This document shows positions 58,465 to 64,000 of a stretch of 64,000 nt of DNA, piece by piece. Numbering within the stretch: position 1 is the first letter of the stretch; each line of letters starts with the position of its first letter. The stretch spans positions 806,001 through 870,000 of the forward strand of contig JAQOOI010000070.1 of assembly GCA_028554645.1 (NCBI GenBank). The letters run 5' to 3'. The notes beneath the pieces were generated by a model, which ran no database searches, was not told the DNA's origin, and was given only the letters and a program-made list of their open reading frames with translations. The position numbers and the translations under genes are program-made. This DNA comes from Omphalotus guepiniiformis (taxonomy: Eukaryota; Basidiomycota; Agaricomycetes; Agaricales; Omphalotaceae).

Positions 58465-58700
58465 GGTGATATTTCAGTGGTGAAAAAAAAGCCAAGCAAA
58501 CAGATATGATTGGTCGACCTGCAGAGCGCCTCCAAGTCAAACATGGCCACACAATGCTAACCCCCTAAGTGAACAGAGAAGGCTATTCATCTTCCCCCGG
58601 CACTCTGCTTGAGCGCAAGTCGAGCCGCACCGCACCACAGCTTCTAAGTTCAGCGAGTAGCCCTCAAATCCCGAGACGAGCCGCTAAACTTAGTCGCCCG
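58465..58700. other. Upstream region of the integrase gene
   Basis: A run of nine A bases near 58485. No gene seen; it leads into the repeat block. Confidence 0.35.
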
Positions 58701-58710
58701 CGGCACGAAT

Positions 58711-59275
58711 GCTGATCTGCAAGCAACGATCGGCAGTAGGTGACGGAGCACGGCGCAAGAATAAAATCGCCCAGTAAGGGATGTGTTATGAGTTCACTCA
58801 GTCGCGGTAGATGTCGATGAGGTGAGGGACAGACAATCGGGACGAGGTGAAGGCTGATATACAACCCATGATCTGCAAGCAACGATCGGCAGTAGGTGAC
58901 AGAGTACGCGCAAGGATATCTCCTTGTAGACGCGAGAAGGAGACGATGGACGGATATAAACCGTCCAGCCTCCGCTCCGAGTGGGTCGTGGGGCGACAAA
59001 ACAATGTTGACGAAGGGGGGCATTTGAGTGGCAGAGTAAGCGCAAGAATAAAATAGTCCACTAAGTAGCGAGTCGGCCTTGTGTCCGCATAGCCGTGAGG
59101 CGACAATACAATGTCGACGAGGATGGACATTCGAGCAAATTGGTCGCGGTAGATGTTGATGGCGAGAGGGCCAGAGAAAGGGAACGAGAACCTGGTGGGC
59201 CAATCTCGTTGTAGACGCGAGATGGAGACGATGGAGGGATATAAACCCTCCAGCCTCCGCTCCGAGTGGGTAGCG
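58711..59275. repeat. Complex interspersed tandem repeats
   Basis: Three modules recur. GATCTGCAAGCAACGATCGG plus CAGTAGGTGAC occurs at about 58714 and 58868. GGATATAAACCNTCCAGCCT plus CCGCTCCGAGTGGGT occurs at about 58950 and 59236. GGCGACAANACAATGT plus GACGA occurs at about 58990 and 59098. GCGCAAGAATAAAAT also recurs. The pattern is an old tandem array with unit length near 250 bp disrupted by indels. A 219-codon minus-strand frame through it is a by-product of the repeats. Confidence 0.7.
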
Positions 59276-59570
59276 CGAGCTACGTGCACAGCCTGCCAGC
59301 GCACTGTTGCGTGCAGACCTCACGTCGGTGGGGCAGAAGAGAGACGTTGGTGGGGCAGAACAGGGCAGAACATGTGATTACTTACCTGTCTCGTTCCTGC
59401 ACGATCAGCGGAAGCATTTTCAATATGTCGACGGAGGCATTTTTCGAGGGCGCACAAGATTGAAAACCGTGGGAACGAAATCTGCGGGGAAGTCACGTTT
59501 CATGCGCATGTGCTGCAAGCGCCCACGAAACTGATTTCAGCTAAGTTGAATTTCAGCGCTTCAGCCACCA

Positions 59571-60004
59571 CTGCAGTTCTGCCGTGGATCGAGTGACAGG
59601 TATGTTCGGTTCTGTTTATCGGCCCTATTCATTTCTTACTTATCCGGTTGCTTCCTAGGCATATTCAGTGACTTACCAGTGCGGCAGCCTCTTTGGTGAG
59701 CGTCTCAGAGTGATACCTCAGAGCTCGTTCCGCCCAGAGGTTTCTCATCGTCCCCCCGCGCAGTGAATTGCGACACTGGATACTCCCCGACAGCGTCACA
59801 GACTCTTGCAGTCGGCCGTGGATAATCTTTGAGTGTCAGGTTAGTTCTGTTTACCATATTTCAATGGTTCTATCCATTGATCTGTTATTCAGTTGCTTAC
59901 TGAGGGAGCTTTGGAAAGTTTGAACGTCTCAGAGTGATACCTCAGAGCTCGTTCCTTCCACAGATTTCTCAGTGTCCCCCGGGCGCAGTGACTTGCGACA
60001 CAGG
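59571..60004 (+). repeat. Tandem duplication, period about 226 bp, before the orphan gene
   Basis: The first copy spans about 59571-59778 and the second about 59797-60004. The best-matching part begins GTCTCAGAGTGATACCTCAG and ends at GCGACACNGGA in both. The start codon of the next gene at 60053 follows the second copy by about 50 bp, so its promoter or 5' leader has been duplicated. Confidence 0.75.
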
Positions 60005-60052
60005 AGCTTTCTCGGCGTCTCAAACTTGTATACCTCCTTTACATTGCAAAAA

Positions 60053-62857
60053 ATGTCTCAACAACCTGGGCCGAAGCGCGTGTCTCTATCATTGACATCG
60101 AACCTTCAACATTCTGTCATTGACAACGACCTTTTCACAATTGTCAATCGAAAACCTCTTGGATTTCCTAAAATCCCCCTCCGGTCCGAACATGACCCTA
60201 GCCCTAGGAGTCAGTCACTCTCGAGGGTAGCTCACCCTGCCTGGCTGACTGATTCGATGCCGTACCTCGCCTTTGTGCCCGCGCACGACCCTTTCAAAAC
60301 AGAGTGGCTCGAGCCTCTGGACTACACCGAAGAGACGATGCCTGTGGTTGCCGACAGCACACCCGGTGCCGGTGGCATGTTCATCTTGGACAACGAGGTC
60401 ATACGGCTCTGGCAAGACCTAGAGCGAGTGCTCAGAAAGTTGTTGCGGGCTTCGATGAAGCTAGCGAATATAGGCCTTGCCAGTGATTTCCGGTTTTGGT
60501 CATATCCGACGCAATATGGCTACAGCCGCCCACATTATTCAGATCCCACAGCGCGCCGCCATGCGGTGGCCTCTCGCAACGCGTTTCTTCCGCTGGCTGG
60601 AGCGATTTCGTACTTTGTCCATTCCATGAAATTGCAGGAAGAGGTTCGCGACGCCCAGTCGGGAAGAGACCTTCCCCGAGGTGTCAATCGCCAGGAGGTG
60701 GAAGAGCAGCATTGGAGGTATGTTTTGGACCTTCTGCAAAAGGAGACCGGTTTGTCGAGCATTTGGTTATCTTATTGGAGAAAGACTTTGCTGGAGACTA
60801 CCCTCGTGGGGGCCTTTGTTGATACTCAGAGGTTTAAATATCTGGTACCTGATCTCATCAAGGCGAGGCTACCGCTGGCGCTGTATTGGGGTGATGCTCG
60901 AGAAAGTTGGAGCCATATGCCCCCTCTGAGGACTTGGGCTCCTACTGTGGCTGTGTTGAATAGACTCGTTCTAATTCGGTATGGGAGTGCCAGGTTGTCT
61001 GCCCCAGATGCCGAGATAGGCGGGTTGGACGAAGAGGTGCAAAGAGCACTGTCTGGGCAACACGCAGTTACTGCCATCGAAGGCCAACTATACGAACTCT
61101 CGATACAAAGTCTAAATTGTGAGCCGACTACACAGCGGGTAGATGGAGGTTCGGCTTCACAACCACTGCTCGCCACAGCACCGCTGTCTCGAAAAATTCC
61201 TGCTCTCCCAAACTCTGGACAGCGGCCAGATGAGGATATGAACACATTCTTCAAGAGACGTGAAAAGGAGAAGGAATTGTGTATTACTCGTGAAACAGCA
61301 GTGGACCGACAACGTCGTCTTCAAAGAGAGAGTGTAGCAGCCAAAGACCTTCCCCCCGGGAGAAAGGGTGCCACGGTGTTCTACTGGGAGCTGGTGGATG
61401 GGGTTAGGCGGCGGATGCCAGCGGGCCGCAATCACTATGAATCTTACTGGCAGGAATATGGGTCCCGCCAGAGAAGGTATAACTCAGTGCGCAATGAGTG
61501 GGATGTATGCACTGAGTTCGATCCAGACGACGCGCCTCAATACTGGTCCGATGATGAAGAGGAAGAAGTGCCTGGCTCTGAAGTGCTTCCGGACGAACAA
61601 GACGACCTTGACCTGGAAGGCGGAAGTACATCGGCTGAGTACCTCCGACATCTGCATGGTCAAGCGAAACCTACCTCCACCCATCCTCCTCTGGAAATAT
61701 ACGATCCACTTGAGGACGTCGCCTACCATCGCCTGGGATGGCTGGATCATATCGAAGTTGACGTGAATCCTGAGAAGGACGTGCACTGGAACAAAGTCCG
61801 GAATGTGTTGGGAAATGTCCGGTCTGAGCCAGCGCCCCAGCTCAAAAATTCCACTTGTGCCCTTCTGCGTCACTTCATTACTGCCCTGCTCGCTGCAGAC
61901 GAGCTTGCCGATGCACCCAAAAATCTCGATTTACTCTGTGAAGATGCTGAGATACATGGCACATGGGGTTTCTCTGTGATTTACAAGGATGTCCTGGATG
62001 GCTATTACTTTATCCTGCCCGATTCAATGGATCGTGTGCGCTATCAGCTTGCACTGAAGAGTCCCGCTGATATTCTCGAGATTGCGCGTCGCGGATGGAG
62101 CCCTGAGCCAGTACACCTCATACCGAATCTGATGCGGCATGGTATTGCGTTCAACACATTCATTCGTGACACACCCAACCCATACGCGGTGCCAGGCATT
62201 TCTCGGTCTCGACCGTTGCTGGGGTACAGAGATAAAGGGTTCTTGCGGCAAGGATCTGAGGATGTGGTACGCGAGCAGGTGCTGGAAGAGTATCGGGCAT
62301 ATGCGCACCAGCGGGATCGTTTTTTGCAGACAGAAAGAGGTCGAGCGGCTATTCTGGCAGGTGGCATTGTAGGCCGTCTTGCACTGCATATAGTCAACGA
62401 AGACACTGTCTTGAAGGGCCCCACTGAGAAGGTCTGGTTATCGGGAGAGTGCGCTTGGGACGGGCACACAGACAGTCCAGGATATTGGGACGATGTACTC
62501 ACCGAAGAGGAAATTGACTTGATTTGTGGAGTGTATGACGTGGGTACCGGGGAGCGGGACTATCGGGGATATATGCAGGTGGCTCAGAGGTCTTGGTGGC
62601 CCAGACCTGTGGCATGGAAAGTGAGTGGGCTCAGTTGTGGGTACTGGACTAGAGATGCAGAAGCTTGGTTTCAGCGCCGCCTGGAGAGCATTAGTGGTGG
62701 GTCTGCAATGGTCCTGAGTAGCTCAGAGTGGAAGCAAGCGATCAAGTTCACGAAGGATGCGTTCCGATTGGCGAAGAACACTGACAGAGTGGCAGAGGAG
62801 TATCTTGGCACGCGGTTTAACTGGCCACGGCGGCGCACCAAATTGCGGCGCTCTTAA
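60053..62857 (+). CDS. Large intronless orphan protein, 934 residues
   Basis: One uninterrupted frame starting MSQQPGPKRVSLSLTSNLQH. An in-frame ATG at 59972 would add 27 residues but lies within the duplicated leader. The protein is Trp-, Tyr- and Arg-rich with many W-x-Y patterns (LWQDLERVLRKLLRASMK, HWRYVLDLLQKETG), an acidic linker (SDDEEEEVPGSE) near residue 515 and a basic C-terminus (FNWPRRRTKLRRS). No known domain is recognised. I recall similar long proteins as repeated gene families in mushrooms, but that is memory, not evidence. Lack of introns in an intron-dense genome suggests retroposition or mobile-element origin. Confidence 0.65.
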   Translation: MSQQPGPKRVSLSLTSNLQHSVIDNDLFTIVNRKPLGFPKIPLRSEHDPSPRSQSLSRVAHPAWLTDSMPYLAFVPAHDPFKTEWLEPLDYTEETMPVVADSTPGAGGMFILDNEVIRLWQDLERVLRKLLRASMKLANIGLASDFRFWSYPTQYGYSRPHYSDPTARRHAVASRNAFLPLAGAISYFVHSMKLQEEVRDAQSGRDLPRGVNRQEVEEQHWRYVLDLLQKETGLSSIWLSYWRKTLLETTLVGAFVDTQRFKYLVPDLIKARLPLALYWGDARESWSHMPPLRTWAPTVAVLNRLVLIRYGSARLSAPDAEIGGLDEEVQRALSGQHAVTAIEGQLYELSIQSLNCEPTTQRVDGGSASQPLLATAPLSRKIPALPNSGQRPDEDMNTFFKRREKEKELCITRETAVDRQRRLQRESVAAKDLPPGRKGATVFYWELVDGVRRRMPAGRNHYESYWQEYGSRQRRYNSVRNEWDVCTEFDPDDAPQYWSDDEEEEVPGSEVLPDEQDDLDLEGGSTSAEYLRHLHGQAKPTSTHPPLEIYDPLEDVAYHRLGWLDHIEVDVNPEKDVHWNKVRNVLGNVRSEPAPQLKNSTCALLRHFITALLAADELADAPKNLDLLCEDAEIHGTWGFSVIYKDVLDGYYFILPDSMDRVRYQLALKSPADILEIARRGWSPEPVHLIPNLMRHGIAFNTFIRDTPNPYAVPGISRSRPLLGYRDKGFLRQGSEDVVREQVLEEYRAYAHQRDRFLQTERGRAAILAGGIVGRLALHIVNEDTVLKGPTEKVWLSGECAWDGHTDSPGYWDDVLTEEEIDLICGVYDVGTGERDYRGYMQVAQRSWWPRPVAWKVSGLSCGYWTRDAEAWFQRRLESISGGSAMVLSSSEWKQAIKFTKDAFRLAKNTDRVAEEYLGTRFNWPRRRTKLRRS

Positions 62858-63006
62858 ACGTATTGCTTCATTCTTGAATGGGTATCAGCAGTTTGTATGA
62901 GACTTATGGGTGAAAATACAGATGTTTTTTTTGTTCTTCTTTAAAATTAGTGAATTGATATGTACACATCATGATAAGTGGTACAGTACTGCAACATGAG
63001 AGTTAT
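62858..63006. other. Convergent intergenic stretch
   Basis: About 150 bp between the stop codons of the two orphan genes, containing a T-rich run (TTTTTTTTGTTCTTCTTT) near 62925. Nothing else seen. Confidence 0.5.
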
Positions 63007-64000
63007 TCAAGCCATTATCTCAAGATTATCAGCCTGGAAGCACTCTAGTGCTGCCTCATCAGCAGTCAGGGTCCCTTCTAGGTATTTCTCAAACACTCCT
63101 GGCAAGCGCGCCGACGTGACGAAGGACAAACCGCTCTGCATCGCAGGTGCGTGGCGATCGTGCGGTGATATTTTCGGCAGACTTGTACCGTGCACTTCTT
63201 TTGGTTTCCAAACGACTAGTGTGTTTGCCGCCGATTGCACCCGAATTCGCAGACTGCAATTGTAGAAGTGGGCACCATCGGTTAGTCCGCCAGTCCGGCC
63301 TGTGGTCCACGCTATTGCCCAGTCGTGAGGTTGTTTCTCAAAATGTGTAGCTCTGCCAATCAATGGTGAGCACCAATTGAGTACTTGATCTCGGAAGAAT
63401 CATACCGTGAATAATTGACTGCAAACACTCCAGATGGAGGTGCCATGTTGGCATTGCGAAATAGAATGGTTTCTGGACCGTACTTAACTTCATACTGCTT
63501 TTCGGGCCCTCCAGAGTGAACACCAGTATCCATCTGATAGAAACCTCCATCGCGCACAAAGGCCTCGAAATTAGCTATGATCTTCTGTGGCACAACAGCT
63601 CGGCACAGGTTCCAGAAGAGTGCGAATACCGAAGCAGCTTCGTATTCGGTTGACTGCTTCTCTGCGTCGCTCATCGATCGAATGATGTTTCGAACCCAGT
63701 CGAATGCTGGTTTCGATCTCGCACCAGCACCCCAGCCACTGATAACAATGCTTCCCGTGTCTTCTTTCTATTGAGAGCTGTCAGTACTAGAAGTGCACCG
63801 GAAAGAAGCTGCACTCACTCGAACGTTCCTTCGAACCGCCACGTTTCTTTGCACCACACCATCTATCCACTCCACGATGCTCTCGAGTGGGCAAAAGTTT
63901 CGAATGACGATGAAAAGATATTCTCCCGTGGTCTCATGCACGAAAATCCTGCTTTCTTCCGGAGGCAGATCGAAAGCCAATTGCGACAAATTGACTTTGT
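63007..64000 (-). CDS. Orphan protein, 5' end beyond the window
   Basis: Three exons are visible, read from the right: from the window end to about 63825 (ending VVQRNVAVRRNVR), about 63384-63771, and 63007-63347, joined in frame. The first has the beta-rich IFVHETTGEYLFIVIRNFCP; the second KPAFDWVRNIIRSMSDAEKQ and YEAASVFALFWNLCRAVVPQ; the third HDWAIAWTTGRTGG and SPHDRHAPAMQSG. No domain is recognised. Its DWAIAWTTGR region resembles proteins I associate with repeated mushroom gene families of unknown function. It completes the accessory block with the kinase, integrase and 934-residue genes. Confidence 0.55.

Noticed and set aside
58664..59323. A 219-codon minus-strand open frame with internal repeats.
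   Set aside because: The frame arises from the underlying DNA repeats, has no family features, and the repeats stay open in other frames too.

Overview
The window is nuclear DNA from a basidiomycete fungus, most likely an Agaricomycete. Genes are split by many 45-70 bp GT-AG introns. Gene content fits that lineage: seven-helix DUF6534-type membrane proteins, a class I hydrophobin, an alpha-type protein kinase, an Agaricomycete-type DDE integrase, and two eukaryotic tRNA genes, one with an intron. The species cannot be named from the sequence. All exon boundaries below were placed by hand from splice signals and reading-frame continuity.

Region 1 (0-36 kb) is framed by a diverged inverted duplication. 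A three-gene block (DUF6534 membrane protein, small KR/acidic protein, NmrA-like reductase) lies at 2.86-10.09 kb and again, mirror-image with all relative orientations kept, at 27.77-35.47 kb. Between the arms are an epoxide hydrolase, a multi-exon 2-oxoglutarate dioxygenase, initiator tRNA-Met, a very large SNF5 chromatin-remodelling subunit, a MYND-finger protein, a small conserved fungal protein, a serine hydrolase, and a head-to-head pair of D-amino-acid oxidase and Asp/Glu/hydantoin-type racemase. The right arm also carries an orphan gene for a protein of about 965 residues. The left arm carries a terminal-inverted-repeat element.

Region 2 (36-51 kb) is ordinary genic DNA: a proline-rich protein, a second NmrA-type reductase, an alternative (type II) mitochondrial NADH dehydrogenase, GDP-mannose 4,6-dehydratase, tRNA-Val(AAC) with an intron, the mitochondrial RNA helicase SUV3 head-to-head with mitochondrial ribosomal protein mS33, and a class I hydrophobin with a clear TATA box.

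Region 3 (51-64 kb) is accessory in character: repeat-derived sequence, an alpha-kinase gene whose middle is a tandem array of exon-plus-intron units, a DDE integrase gene directly upstream on the same strand, a block of complex repeats, a tandemly duplicated promoter, an intronless orphan gene of about 934 residues, and an orphan gene cut by the window end. The exon array and the mirror-image gene block are the two most unusual structures seen.
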